Positions 9,193-18,454 are shown, counted from the stretch's first letter. The stretch: DNA of 64,000 bases from Microbacterium sp. MYb45 (GCF_002979655.1 NZ_PCPG01000002.1:62001-126000), one strand, 5' to 3'. Translations and numbers: made by a program. The notes: generated by a model not told the origin, from the sequence alone.

Positions 9193-10025
9193 GCTTCTCC
9201 TCCCGTGGCGGAGGCCGCGACGGCCTCCGCGAGGTCTTCTTCTCTGCCCGGCAGCCGCTTCGTCGGGCCGATCTCCGGGATGGCATCGATGAGGCGCTGC
9301 GTATACGGGTGCTGCGCGTGCTGCCACGGTTGTTCGCTGGGACCGCGCTCGATGATCTCACCCGCGTACATCACCGCGGTCTCGTCGGCGATGGCCCGCA
9401 CCAACGACAGGTCGTGCGAGATGAACAGCATCGCCATGCCGAGCTCGCGGACGAGGCCCTGCAGCAACTCGACGATCTGCGCCGACGAGAAGGCGTCGAG
9501 GGCCGTGACCGGCTCATCGGCGACGACCACGCTGGGCTGGGCGGCGAGCGCACGGGCGATCGCGAGCCGTTGCCGCTGACCACCCGAGAACTGGGTGGGG
9601 TAGCGAGAGGCGGCCGACTCGTCGAGCCCGACCAGTCGCAGCAGTCGCGAGACCTCGGCGGCACGGGCGGATCGCTCCAGCGCATCGGGGGCACCGTCCA
9701 GCAGCTGCGCTCCGATCGAGCGACGGGGACTCAGCGAGGCGTACGGGTTCTGGAACACCATCTGCAGCCCGCGGTCGCGAGTCGGGCGGCGGCGCATCGT
9801 GAGCGGATGCAGCGGCTCTCCGTCGAAGCGCACCGTGCCCGAGGTCGGACGGTCGATGCCGACGGCGACCCGGGCCAGCGACGACTTGCCGCATCCCGAC
9901 TCCCCCACGAGTCCGACGATCTGGCCGCGTTCGACGGTCAGCGAGACGCCCTTCACCGCGTGCACGGGCGGGGCGCCGCGCCGGCGGTGCGTGACGACGA
10001 CGTCGTCGATCTCCAACGCGCTCAT
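9189..10025 (-). CDS. Oligopeptide/dipeptide-type ABC transporter ATP-binding protein (DppF-like)
   Basis: 278 residues. Walker A GESGCGKSS at 41-49, Q-loop near 92, signature FSGGQRQR at about 147-154, Walker B VVVADE at about 166-171, and the switch histidine in ISHDL. It hydrolyses ATP to power the importer with the second ATPase encoded directly upstream. Both ends are ATGA overlaps. The C-terminal oligopeptide-type extension is short. Confidence 0.9.
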   Translation of the reverse strand: MSALEIDDVVVTHRRRGAPPVHAVKGVSLTVERGQIVGLVGESGCGKSSLARVAVGIDRPTSGTVRFDGEPLHPLTMRRRPTRDRGLQMVFQNPYASLSPRRSIGAQLLDGAPDALERSARAAEVSRLLRLVGLDESAASRYPTQFSGGQRQRLAIARALAAQPSVVVADEPVTALDAFSSAQIVELLQGLVRELGMAMLFISHDLSLVRAIADETAVMYAGEIIERGPSEQPWQHAQHPYTQRLIDAIPEIGPTKRLPGREEDLAEAVAASATGGEA

Positions 10026-10846
10026 CGTGCGCCTCCTCGGTGGGTGCGCTGCGCGGCCAGCGACTGCGCCCTGGATGCGATCAGCGCGCGGGTGTACTCG
10101 TGCGACGGCGTGTTGAGGATCTCGTTCGTCGGACCGTGCTCGACGACGGTGCCGTCCTTGAAGATGTAGGTGCGGTCGGCGATCGCGCTCATCACCCCGA
10201 GGTCGTGCGTGATGAACAGCATCGACACTCCCGTCTCGCGCGCCAGGCGGTCGAACAGACGGAGGATGCCGGCCTGCACGGTGACGTCGAGCGCGGTGGT
10301 GGGTTCGTCGGCGATCAGCAGGCGGGGCTCGCACGCGAGCGCGATCGCGATGGCCGCGCGCTGGCGCATGCCTCCGGAGAACTGGTGCGGGTACGCCGTG
10401 ATCGCCTGGTGCGGGTCGCGGATGCGCACGAGATCGAGCAGCTCGATCGCTCGCGCCTGCGCCTGCTTCTGGCTCACACCGGTGTGGTGGATGAGGTGCT
10501 CGGTGATCTGCGTGCCGATCCGCAGCAGCGGGTGCAGTGCCGCAGTCGGATCTTGGAACACGATGGAGATGCGATTGCCGCGCACCTCGTTGAGCTCCCG
10601 GGTGCTGAGGTTCAGCAGGTCCCGCCCCTCGAACAGGACCCGGCCGGAGGCGGTCGCGCCCTCGGGAAGGATGCCCATGACTGCTGAGGCCGTCATGCTC
10701 TTTCCCGAGCCGCTCTCGCCGGCGAGGCCGACGACCTCACCCTGTCCGATCCGGATGCTCGTGTCGTGCACGAGCTCGATCTCGCCGTCCGGCGTCGGCA
10801 TGACGACGGAGAGGTCCTCGATCGAGAGCAGCGTCGCGTCGCTCAT
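10022..10846 (-). CDS. Oligopeptide/dipeptide-type ABC transporter ATP-binding protein (DppD-like)
   Basis: 274 residues. Walker A GESGSGKS at 43-50, signature FSGGMRQR at about 156-163, Walker B LLIADE at about 177-182 with TTALDVT after it, and a switch histidine in ITHDLGVM. Together with the adjacent DppF-like protein it forms the usual heterodimeric motor of peptide/opine/nickel family importers. It is preceded by a permease gene with a 4-bp overlap. Confidence 0.9.
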   Translation of the reverse strand: MSDATLLSIEDLSVVMPTPDGEIELVHDTSIRIGQGEVVGLAGESGSGKSMTASAVMGILPEGATASGRVLFEGRDLLNLSTRELNEVRGNRISIVFQDPTAALHPLLRIGTQITEHLIHHTGVSQKQAQARAIELLDLVRIRDPHQAITAYPHQFSGGMRQRAAIAIALACEPRLLIADEPTTALDVTVQAGILRLFDRLARETGVSMLFITHDLGVMSAIADRTYIFKDGTVVEHGPTNEILNTPSHEYTRALIASRAQSLAAQRTHRGGAR

Positions 10847-11748
10847 CGCTTCCTCGCATTCCGTGAGCGGGGATCCAGGTAGTCCTGGACGGCGTCTCCC
10901 AGCAGGTTGAAGGCCATCACGATCGTGAGGATCGCGAGACCGGGGAACAGGCTGATCCACCAGTTCCCGAGGTTCTGCGAGCCGAGGGCGATCATCGCGC
11001 CCCATTCCGCAGCCGGGGGCCGGGGGCCGAGGCCGAGGAACGAGAGCGCGGCGAGCATGAGGATGGCATTGCCGAGCTCGATCGTCGCCATCACGAGCGC
11101 GGGGCCGGCGCTGTTGGGGATGACGTCCTTGACGATGGACTTCAGGGTCGTCGACCCGAGCAGGCGTCCGGAGAAGACGTATTCCTGCTCGCGCACGCTG
11201 AGCACCGAGCTGCGGATGATCCGCGCGTACAGCGGCCAGGAGACGATCACGAGGGCGAGCACGGCGTTTCCGACGCTCGGCCCGAAGGCCGCGGCGACCG
11301 CCATGGCGAGGATGATCTGCGGGAAGGCGAGCACGAGGTCGGCCACGCGCATCAGCAGGTTGTCCGCCGCCTTGCCGAAGTACCCGGCCGCGAGGCCGAC
11401 GGTGCCGCCGACGAGCAGCGAGAACACGACGATGGCGAGGGCGAGTGGCAGCGAGAGCTGGGCGCCGTAGATGACACGGCTCAGCACGTCGCGACCGAGG
11501 TCGTCCGTCCCCATCCAGTGCGCGGCCGACGGTGCGTCCAGGAACGGTCCGCTCGTCTCGAGCGGGTCGTACGGCGCGATGACCGGGGCGAGGAGCGCCG
11601 CGAGGATCCACGCGGCGATCACGCCGAAGGAGATCACCGTCACCGGCGTCCAGAACGAGGTGCGCGGTGTGAACCGGCGGCTGCGACGGAGTCCGCGACG
11701 CCGCGGCTCCTTCGCGACGGCGAGCCGGTCGGAGGACAGGATGGTCAT
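10843..11748 (-). CDS. Peptide-type ABC transporter permease (DppC-like)
   Basis: 301 residues with about six membrane segments. After a basic N-terminus comes the first helix (about 35-58), then the DppC-type extracellular WMGTDDLGRDVLSRV motif, and the coupling helix region EYVFSGRLLG that contacts the ATPases. It forms the channel with the DppB-like subunit encoded immediately upstream (ATGA overlap at 11745-11748). Confidence 0.9.
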   Translation of the reverse strand: MTILSSDRLAVAKEPRRRGLRRSRRFTPRTSFWTPVTVISFGVIAAWILAALLAPVIAPYDPLETSGPFLDAPSAAHWMGTDDLGRDVLSRVIYGAQLSLPLALAIVVFSLLVGGTVGLAAGYFGKAADNLLMRVADLVLAFPQIILAMAVAAAFGPSVGNAVLALVIVSWPLYARIIRSSVLSVREQEYVFSGRLLGSTTLKSIVKDVIPNSAGPALVMATIELGNAILMLAALSFLGLGPRPPAAEWGAMIALGSQNLGNWWISLFPGLAILTIVMAFNLLGDAVQDYLDPRSRNARKR

Positions 11749-12767
11749 TTCGCTCCGATCCGGGGGTCCACGATCGTGTAGAGCACGTCGACGAGGAGGT
11801 TGATCAGGGTGTAGACGACGGCGATGAACAGCGTCACGCCGAGGATCGCCTGCAGATCGAGCGAGAGGGCGCTCTTATAGGCGTACTGACCGAGCCCCGG
11901 CCACGAGAGCACCTGCTCGACGAGCACGGCGCCACCGAGCAGCGAGGCGAACATCAGCCCGGTCACCGTGAGCACCGGAAGCAGTCCCGCTTTGAAGACG
12001 TGGCGCCAGGTGATCGTCCGCGCCGGCAGGCCCTTCGCGGTGGCGGCGCGGATGTACTCGGCGTCCAGCACCTCGATCATGGCGGAGCGCACGAAGCGCA
12101 GCAGGCCCGAGACGGTGAGCGCGGTGAGGATGCCGACGGGGAGGATGAGGTGCCAGACGGCGTCGGCGAACACGTCCCACTGCCCGGCGAACACGGCGTC
12201 CAGCGTGTACATGCCGGTGACGGTGGGCGGCGGGTCGTATTCGTTGCTGAGGCGCCCGCCGTTGGGGACGAGTCCGAGCGCGTAGAAGAAGACGTACAGC
12301 GCGACGAGCGCGAGCCAGAACGGCGGGGTGGAGAGCCCGATGAGGGACACGCCGCGGATGCCGCCGTCGATGGCCGAACCCTTGCGGGTGGCGGCGATCA
12401 TGCCCAGCGCGACGGCGATGACGATCGCGAGGATCATGGCGGGCAGCGCCACCTCGAGCGTCGCGGGGATGTACTGCGCGAGGTCCTGGGTGATCGGGCG
12501 GTGGGTCTGCTGCGAGATACCGAGATCACCCTGGAAGAGGTTCGCGATGTAGCGGCCGTACTGCACCCAGATGGGCTGGTCCAGCCCCCATTTCTGCTCG
12601 AACGCGGCACGCAGCCCGGGGTCGTCGTAGGCCTGCTGCGACAGGTTCGCGGCGGCCGGGTCCCCGGGGACGATGGTCATGAGCGCGAACGTCACGAGGG
12701 TGACCCCCCAGAGGAGGATGATCGCGCTGATCAGCCGGCGGCCGATCATCTGCAGGAGGGCTGGCAT
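11745..12767 (-). CDS. Peptide-type ABC transporter permease (DppB-like)
   Basis: 340 residues, six predicted membrane segments. The N-terminal helix with VTFALMTIVPGDPA is typical of DppB/OppB, and the coupling helix EYIRAATAKGLP is present. The start ATG 12767 has GAAGG a few bases upstream. An 80-bp spacer containing a strong hairpin separates it from the substrate-binding protein gene, the usual place for differential expression of the binding protein. Confidence 0.9.
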   Translation of the reverse strand: MPALLQMIGRRLISAIILLWGVTLVTFALMTIVPGDPAAANLSQQAYDDPGLRAAFEQKWGLDQPIWVQYGRYIANLFQGDLGISQQTHRPITQDLAQYIPATLEVALPAMILAIVIAVALGMIAATRKGSAIDGGIRGVSLIGLSTPPFWLALVALYVFFYALGLVPNGGRLSNEYDPPPTVTGMYTLDAVFAGQWDVFADAVWHLILPVGILTALTVSGLLRFVRSAMIEVLDAEYIRAATAKGLPARTITWRHVFKAGLLPVLTVTGLMFASLLGGAVLVEQVLSWPGLGQYAYKSALSLDLQAILGVTLFIAVVYTLINLLVDVLYTIVDPRIGAK

Positions 12768-12803
12768 TGCTCGTTCGCCTTCGGTGAGGTGGTGAGAACC
12801 GGA

Positions 12804-12839
12804 GGTCGGCCGCCCGACAGGAGGGACAGGCGGCCGACC
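12804..12839 (-). terminator. Intercistronic hairpin after the peptide-binding protein gene
   Basis: A perfect 11-bp stem (GGTCGGCCGCC / GGCGGCCGACC) with a 14-nt loop lies between the binding-protein stop and the first permease. It probably stabilises the upstream message or attenuates read-through, giving more binding protein than transporter. Confidence 0.65.
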
Positions 12840-12847
12840 GCGGCGGA

Positions 12848-14446
12848 CTACTTCGCGGAGATGGCCGCGAGGTCGACCGTCCAGCCTGCCGGCGTGTATG
12901 ACGCACCGACCAGGTTCGAGGTGGCGACGACGATGCCGGCGTTGTTCGCGAGAACCACGAAGGGCGAAGTCTCGTTCATGACCTTCTGCCAGGCGATCAT
13001 CGCCTCGGCACGCCCTTCCGGCGTCACCTCGGCGTTCACGGCGTCGCTGGCTTCGACGGCTCGCGGGTCGGCGCGCTCCACGGTCCATCCCGCACGCGTC
13101 GAGGTCGACGCACCGGGTGCCATGTTGTTCACGAGCGAGTCCGCAGCCGGGTAGTTCAGGCTGTTCGGCGAGAAGTTGATCTCGTTCTTACCCTCGGACT
13201 GCGACTGCAGGAAGACGTTGATCGGCTCGGGCTGCAGCTCGATCTCGATGCCGGCCTTCTTCGCGTCCTGCTGCACCTTCGTGACGATGGTGCCGAGGTC
13301 GACGCCGCGGTAGGTGATCGCCGGGTAGACGAGGTTCACCTTCGGCGAGGAGATGCCCGCCTCCTCGAGCAGCGACTTCGCCTTCTCGATGTCCTGCGGC
13401 TGCACCTCGGACTCGTCGAGCGCGCCACCGAATGCGGGCGGGACGAGACCGGCCGCGGCCGTCGCACCCTCACCGAAGATCTCAGCGATGCCTGCGCCGT
13501 CGACGCTGGCACGCAGAGCCGCGAGGAACGCCGGGTTGGAGGTGATCTCCGAGACGGCGGGGTCCTGGTTCACGCTGAGGAAGTACGACGTGTCGGCGAC
13601 CCCGGAGACCTGGAGGTCGTCAGAGAGCTCGGCCGCCTGTGGACCGGAGAGATCCAGGGCGATCTCGTCTGCCTTGGCGCGGGAGATCGTGAGCTTCTGG
13701 TTCTGCACGTCGACGTTCTGCACGACCACGCGCGAGTACGCCGGGGCGTCGCCCCAGTAGTCCTCGTTCACCTCGAGCACGACCTTCGAGCTCGAGTCGT
13801 AGCTCTTGATCTTGTACGGACCCGAACCGAGGCTGGCCTCGTCGAGCTGCGTGCCGACCGTGTCCGCGGAGGCTGCATCGGCCGCGTCGGTCGCTCCGAG
13901 CTTCTCCGCCTCCTCGGCGTTCAGGATGCTCGCCGCGGGCATCGCGAGGACGACCGGGACGTTCGGGTTCGGGGTCGGGCTGGTCACGACGACGGTGTCG
14001 TCACCGTCCGCAGCGAAGGTCAGCCCCTCGACGGTCTGGGAGGAGGACCCCTTGAGGTTCTGCAGGCGCGTGAGGCTGAACACGACGTCCTCCGCGGTCA
14101 CCGCGGAGCCGTCGGCGAACGTGGCGTCCGGGTTCAACGTGAAGGTCCAGGTCGTGCCGTCGTCGGACTGCACCCACTCGCTGGCGAGTTCCGGCACGAC
14201 AGTGGTGACGTCGGAGCCCTCGTACGTCACGAGCGTGTCGTACAGCGCGTGCACGATGATGTTGCCGGTCTGCTCGTAGACGAGTCCCGGGTCGAGGGTC
14301 TTCAGCACGAACGAGGTGTCGACCGTGAGGGTCCCACCGCCGCCCGAGGCTGCATTGTTCGATGAAGCTGAACAACCGGCGAGCACGAGTGCGGCGACGG
14401 CGAGAGATGAGGCCAGTGCGAGGGGTTTCGCGAAGGATGAAGTCAT
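12848..14446 (-). CDS. ABC transporter substrate-binding lipoprotein, family 5 (peptide/opine type)
   Basis: 532 residues. A lipoprotein signal peptide ends in the lipobox LAGC with lipidated Cys25, followed by a Ser/Gly-rich linker. The mature protein has the family 5 layout (TLDPGLVYEQTGNI near the start, SGPYKI, LEVNEDYWG), used for di/oligopeptides, opines and nickel. The ATG at 14446 is chosen because GGAAGA precedes it and it gives the correct signal peptide; the longer open frame from 14572 crosses the operator region. It is the first gene of the operon and faces the XRE-cupin regulator. Confidence 0.9.
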   Translation of the reverse strand: MTSSFAKPLALASSLAVAALVLAGCSASSNNAASGGGGTLTVDTSFVLKTLDPGLVYEQTGNIIVHALYDTLVTYEGSDVTTVVPELASEWVQSDDGTTWTFTLNPDATFADGSAVTAEDVVFSLTRLQNLKGSSSQTVEGLTFAADGDDTVVVTSPTPNPNVPVVLAMPAASILNAEEAEKLGATDAADAASADTVGTQLDEASLGSGPYKIKSYDSSSKVVLEVNEDYWGDAPAYSRVVVQNVDVQNQKLTISRAKADEIALDLSGPQAAELSDDLQVSGVADTSYFLSVNQDPAVSEITSNPAFLAALRASVDGAGIAEIFGEGATAAAGLVPPAFGGALDESEVQPQDIEKAKSLLEEAGISSPKVNLVYPAITYRGVDLGTIVTKVQQDAKKAGIEIELQPEPINVFLQSQSEGKNEINFSPNSLNYPAADSLVNNMAPGASTSTRAGWTVERADPRAVEASDAVNAEVTPEGRAEAMIAWQKVMNETSPFVVLANNAGIVVATSNLVGASYTPAGWTVDLAAISAK

Positions 14447-14530
14447 CGTCGATCTTCCTGTGATCAGGGGGCAGGACGCAGTAGAGTTCTGGGAAGTTGA
14501 TCCGGTTGCTCGCGCGTTCGGGGGAACGGA

Positions 14531-14583
14531 TTTCAATCTGATCGAGATTTTCAATCCGATTAAAAGATACAATCACATTGAAA
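14531..14583. promoter_or_regulatory. Divergent operator region with repeats of TTTCAATC
   Basis: The 176-bp divergent spacer is strikingly AT-rich for this genome. It carries TTTCAATCTGAT at 14531-14542, TTTCAATCCGAT at 14549-14560 (start-to-start 18 bp) and the inverted copy ATTGAAA at 14577-14583. The layout fits a dimeric or tetrameric XRE regulator controlling both its own gene and the peptide operon. Confidence 0.6.
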
Positions 14584-14622
14584 TCGAACATGCAACAGTC
14601 ATCCGTTCGATCGAAAGGATCG

Positions 14623-15168
14623 ATGAATCACGTGCTCGGCGAACGCCTCAAATCCCTCAGGGCCGCAAAGGGTCTCACCCTGCGGCAGCTCTCCGACCTG
14701 TCCGGCCTCTCGGTCAGCATGCTCAGCCAGATCGAGAGCGGCTCGGCCGACCCGAGCCTCGGTTCGCTGCGCAAGCTCGCCCAGGTGTTCGAAGCCTCGA
14801 TCGCCACGCTGTTCAGCGATCCGGATGCCCCCAACGTGTCCGTCAGCCGGCCGGGCGCCCGGCATCGACTCAGCGGATCCGACGCGGGCTTCGTCTACGA
14901 GCGACTGACGCCGGGACGCGGCGACCTCGAAGTCCTCACCGCCGACATCCCCCCGGGGGCCGCGAGCTCCGCACACCCCTGGGGCCACCCGTCGACCGAG
15001 TGCGTCTTCGTCATCAGCGGGGAACTCACCGTCGAGATCGCGGGGCAGACGTACATCATCGTGGGCAGCGAGTCGATCACCTTCGACTCCCGCCAGCCGC
15101 ATCGCTACATCAACGCCAGTGACGCGATGACCTCGATCGTCGTCTCGGTCACTCCCCCGTCACCGTGA
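14623..15168 (+). CDS. XRE-family regulator with C-terminal cupin sensor domain
   Basis: 181 residues from ATG 14623. An N-terminal helix-turn-helix (LRQLSDLSGLSVSMLSQIE, about residues 22-40) is joined to a C-terminal single cupin barrel (GHPSTECVFVISGELTV, then a histidine in RQPHRY). This class usually controls amino acid, polyamine or peptide catabolism and senses a small ligand through the cupin. AAAGGA just precedes 14623; an alternative TTG at 14578 would place the N-terminus inside the operator repeats. Its divergent position makes it the likely regulator of the twelve-gene operon. Confidence 0.85.
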   Translation: MNHVLGERLKSLRAAKGLTLRQLSDLSGLSVSMLSQIESGSADPSLGSLRKLAQVFEASIATLFSDPDAPNVSVSRPGARHRLSGSDAGFVYERLTPGRGDLEVLTADIPPGAASSAHPWGHPSTECVFVISGELTVEIAGQTYIIVGSESITFDSRQPHRYINASDAMTSIVVSVTPPSP

Positions 15169-15188
15169 TATGACCCCGCCGCCCGGCA

Positions 15189-15234
15189 CACGAAGAAGCC
15201 CGCCACCCCGAATGGGGCGGCGGGCTTCTTCGTG
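15189..15234. terminator. Bidirectional terminator between the XRE-cupin gene and rplQ
   Basis: A long hairpin: CACGAAGAAGCCCGCC pairs with GGCGGGCTTCTTCGTG, continued by CCCC/GGGG across one mismatch, with a short loop. It lies between two convergent stop codons and should end the alpha operon on the minus strand. Confidence 0.85.
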
Positions 15235-15244
15235 AGCGAAGTGC

Positions 15245-15805
15245 TTACTCGGACTTCTTCTCGACAGCGTCCTCAGCGGCAGCCTCGGCTGCTTCGCCTT
15301 CGGCCTGCGACTCGGCGCCGGCCTCGGCTGCGTCCTCGGCGGGAGCCTCCTCAGCGGGGGTCTCCTCGACGACCTCGGCGGGCTTCTCCGCCTTCTCGGC
15401 CTTCGGCGCAGCAGCAGCCTTCTTGGTCGACTTCGCCTTCGGGGTGACGGGCTCGAGAACGAGCTCGATCACGGCCATCGGAGCGTTGTCGCCCTTGCGG
15501 TTGCCGACCTTCGTGATGCGGGTGTAGCCGCCCTCGCGCTCGGCGACGAGCGGTGCGATCTCGGAGAACAGGATGTGCACGACTTCCTTGTCACCGATGA
15601 CCGACAGCACGCGACGACGCGCGTGCAGGTCGCCACGCTTGGCGAAGGTGATCAGACGCTCGGCGAGCGGACGAAGGCGCTTGGCCTTGGTCTCGGTCGT
15701 CTTGATCGACTTGTGGGTGTAGAGCGCCGCCGCGAGGTTGGCAAGCATCAGGCGCTCGTGTGCGGGGCCGCCTCCGAGGCGGGGACCCTTAGTGGGCTTG
15801 GGCAT
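15245..15805 (-). CDS. rplQ: 50S ribosomal protein L17 with acidic C-terminal tail
   Basis: 186 residues. The first 120 or so are canonical bL17 ([20 protein letters not shown], then the [10 protein letters not shown] block). The rest is an unusual tail of about 60 residues rich in Ala and Glu after a Lys-rich patch; E. coli L17 is about 127 residues. L17 binds 23S rRNA near the peptide exit tunnel. Last gene of the alpha operon, ending at the terminator at 15189-15234. Confidence 0.97.
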   Translation of the reverse strand: MPKPTKGPRLGGGPAHERLMLANLAAALYTHKSIKTTETKAKRLRPLAERLITFAKRGDLHARRRVLSVIGDKEVVHILFSEIAPLVAEREGGYTRITKVGNRKGDNAPMAVIELVLEPVTPKAKSTKKAAAAPKAEKAEKPAEVVEETPAEEAPAEDAAEAGAESQAEGEAAEAAAEDAVEKKSE

Positions 15806-15838
15806 AATCGTCTAACTCCTGGTCAGAAAGGTCGGGTT

Positions 15839-16828
15839 TCAGAAGGACTCGTCTTCGCTGCCGCCGTAGAAGTGGGCGCCGTCGAAACCGGGCACCGAAT
15901 CCTTGAGCGACAGACCGAGCGAGATGAGCTTGTCGCGCACCTCGTCGACCGACTTCTGGCCGAAATTGCGGATGTTCATGAGCTGCGTCTCCGACAGGGC
16001 GACGAGCTCCGAAACAGTGTTGATGCCCTCACGCTTCAGGCAGTTGTACGAGCGGACCGACAGGTCGAGGTCTTCGATCGGCATCGACAGCTCGCTGGAG
16101 TTCACAGCCTCCACCGGCGCCGGGCCGATCTCGATGCCCTCGGCCTCGACGTTCAGCTCGCGGGCGAGACCGAACAGCTCGGTGAGCGTCTTCGCAGCCG
16201 ACGCGACGGCGTCGCGGGGGCTGATCGCCGACTTGGTCTCGACGTCGAGGACGAGCTTGTCGAAGTCGGTACGCTCACCGGCACGAGTCGCCTCGACGCG
16301 GTAGCTCACCTTGAGGACCGGCGAGTAGATCGAGTCGATCGGGATCTGACCGGCCTCGGCGTACTCGTTGCGGTTCTGCGTCGCCGAGACGTAGCCACGG
16401 CCACGCTCGATCGTGAGCTCGAGCTCGAACTTCGCGGTCTCGTTCAGCGTCGCGATGACGAGCTCGGGGTTCTGCACCTCGACACCGGCCGGAGCCGAGA
16501 TGTCGGCGGCGGTGACCTCGCCCGAACCGGTCTTGCGCAGGTACGCCGTGATGGGCTCGTCGCGCTCCGAGGAGACGACCAGCTGCTTGATGTTGAGGAT
16601 GATCTCGGTGACATCCTCCTTCACGCCGGGGATGGTGCTGAACTCGTGCAGCACGCCGTCGATGCGAACGCTGGTGACAGCAGCACCGGGGATCGACGAC
16701 AGCAGGCTGCGGCGCAGCGCGTTGCCGATCGTGTAACCGAAGCCGGGCTCCAGAGGCTCGATGATGAACCGGCTACGGTTCTCGACGATCTTTTCCTCGG
16801 TCAGTGTGGGACGCTGTGCAATAAGCAC
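15839..16828 (-). CDS. rpoA: RNA polymerase alpha subunit
   Basis: 329 residues. The N-terminal dimerisation domain starts with [11 protein letters not shown] and contains [20 protein letters not shown]; the C-terminal domain (about 240-310) has the helix-hairpin-helix region [17 protein letters not shown] used for UP-element and activator contact. The start is GTG 16828 with GAAAGGA upstream. It is separated from rpsK by 134 bp carrying a 13-bp hairpin; rpsD, which precedes rpoA in many bacteria, is absent. Confidence 0.97.
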   Translation of the reverse strand: MLIAQRPTLTEEKIVENRSRFIIEPLEPGFGYTIGNALRRSLLSSIPGAAVTSVRIDGVLHEFSTIPGVKEDVTEIILNIKQLVVSSERDEPITAYLRKTGSGEVTAADISAPAGVEVQNPELVIATLNETAKFELELTIERGRGYVSATQNRNEYAEAGQIPIDSIYSPVLKVSYRVEATRAGERTDFDKLVLDVETKSAISPRDAVASAAKTLTELFGLARELNVEAEGIEIGPAPVEAVNSSELSMPIEDLDLSVRSYNCLKREGINTVSELVALSETQLMNIRNFGQKSVDEVRDKLISLGLSLKDSVPGFDGAHFYGGSEDESF

Positions 16829-16916
16829 TCTGTGTTCCTTTCGATCACATGCCCGCTATATGACATGTGGTGGGGTGAGGTTTTGAGTTGTGGAAGTCGA
16901 TGCCCGTACGCGGGCG

Positions 16917-16954
16917 TCGAGCCGCTCGGACCACGAATGGGCCGAGCGGCTCGA
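16917..16954 (-). terminator. Intercistronic hairpin between rpsK and rpoA
   Basis: A perfect 13-bp inverted repeat (TCGAGCCGCTCGG / CCGAGCGGCTCGA) with a 12-nt loop sits just after the rpsK stop, at the place where rpsD is found in other lineages. It may attenuate or process the transcript ahead of rpoA. Confidence 0.65.
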
Positions 16955-16962
16955 GGCGCGTA

Positions 16963-17361
16963 TCAGACGCGGCGACGCTTCGGCGGACGGCAGCCGTTGT
17001 GCGCCTGGGGGGTGACGTCCTGGATCGAACCCACCTCGAGGCCTGCGGCCTGCAGCGAGCGGATCGCGGTCTCGCGGCCGGATCCCGGACCCTTCACGAG
17101 GACGTCGACCTTCTTGACGCCGTGCTCCGCGGCCTGGCGGGCTGCGGACTCGGCAGCCATACCGGCGGCGTACGGGGTCGACTTGCGGGAGCCCTTGAAG
17201 CCCACGCCACCCGACGATGCCCAGGCGATGACAGCCCCGGACGGGTCGGTGATCGAGACGATCGTGTTGTTGAACGTCGACTTGATGTGGGCCTGGCCCA
17301 GCGCGATGTTCTTCTTTTCCTTGCGGCGCGGCTTGCGCGCGGCGGCCTTGGGTGCAGCCAT
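16963..17361 (-). CDS. rpsK: 30S ribosomal protein S11
   Basis: 132 residues, normal length for uS11. Conserved [15 protein letters not shown] near the N-terminus and the basic end [11 protein letters not shown] are present. It binds 16S rRNA on the platform of the small subunit near the mRNA exit. The N-terminus is Lys/Arg-rich. It lies 31 bp after rpsM. Confidence 0.97.
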   Translation of the reverse strand: MAAPKAAARKPRRKEKKNIALGQAHIKSTFNNTIVSITDPSGAVIAWASSGGVGFKGSRKSTPYAAGMAAESAARQAAEHGVKKVDVLVKGPGSGRETAIRSLQAAGLEVGSIQDVTPQAHNGCRPPKRRRV

Positions 17362-17392
17362 GAAAGTGTTCTCCTAGTCCCTGGGGCCGCGC

Positions 17393-17767
<375 letters not shown>

Positions 17768-17926
17768 GCGGTTCTCCTGGGTGTTGTGGAGGTGTGGAAC
17801 AGGATCGGTGCCCGGGCCTCCGCCCCGAGGTGTCCCCCGCTTCCGCGGGTTCTGATCCTGCCGTTGTGTTTTCAGTTATGAGATGTGCGTGAGCGATGCC
17901 GCGCAGCTCGGGCCCGTCGAGCGGAT

Positions 17927-17940
17927 CGGCGGGCCCGCCG
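17927..17940 (-). repeat. GC-rich palindrome directly after rpmJ
   Basis: CGGCGGGCCCGCCG is a perfect 14-bp palindrome five bases past the rpmJ stop. Further short stems (GCTCG/CGAGC; CCCGC/GCGGG) lie within the rpmJ-rpsM spacer, suggesting a structured intercistronic element. Confidence 0.5.
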
Positions 17941-17945
17941 GGGAC

Positions 17946-18062
17946 TCAGCCCTGGCGCTGCTTGTGACGCGGGTTGCTCTTGCAGATCACCATGACGCGG
18001 CCGTGACGGCGGATCACCTTGCAGTGATCGCAGATGGGCTTGACGCTGGGGTTGACCTTCAT
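17946..18062 (-). CDS. rpmJ: 50S ribosomal protein L36
   Basis: 38 residues, read directly from the minus strand: it begins [20 protein letters not shown] and ends NPRHKQRQG. The CxxC...C...H pattern (Cys11, Cys14, Cys27 and a histidine) shows the zinc-binding form of bL36. It stabilises 23S rRNA tertiary structure. It lies between infA and rpsM as usual. Confidence 0.97.
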   Translation of the reverse strand: MKVNPSVKPICDHCKVIRRHGRVMVICKSNPRHKQRQG

Positions 18063-18126
18063 GATGTTTCCTGTTCGCTGTCTTCGTACCGCCCCAGGCA
18101 GGGGCAGGCCGTTACTTCTCGACCGA

Positions 18127-18348
18127 TCAGCGGTAGCGGTAGACGATACGGCCGCGGGTCAGGTCGTAGGGGCTGAGCTCCACGACCACACGGTCCTCGG
18201 GGATGATACGGATGTAGTTCTGCCGCATCTTGCCGGAGATCGTTGCAAGGACCTTGTGTCCGTTGCTGAGCTCAACGCGGAACATCGCGTTGGGCAGAGC
18301 CTCGGAGATCACGCCCTCGATCTCGATGACACCGTCTTTCTTAGCCAT
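18127..18348 (-). CDS. infA: Translation initiation factor IF-1
   Basis: 73 residues, a single OB-fold ([20 protein letters not shown]...RIVYRYR), nearly invariant in bacteria. It binds the A site of the 30S subunit and assists IF-2 and IF-3. The start is ATG 18348; a longer frame from 18423 has a non-conserved extension. A good promoter lies about 110 bp upstream, so infA probably heads its own transcript through rplQ. Confidence 0.97.
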   Translation of the reverse strand: MAKKDGVIEIEGVISEALPNAMFRVELSNGHKVLATISGKMRQNYIRIIPEDRVVVELSPYDLTRGRIVYRYR

Positions 18349-18454
18349 AGCCTCGCTGACGCTTCTGCAGATCGGTCGATCTGCGGTGGGTGATTGGGTT
18401 TGTGGTGCTGCGCCGACGGACACGCCGAATCAAGGCACAAAGCACCAAAGATCT

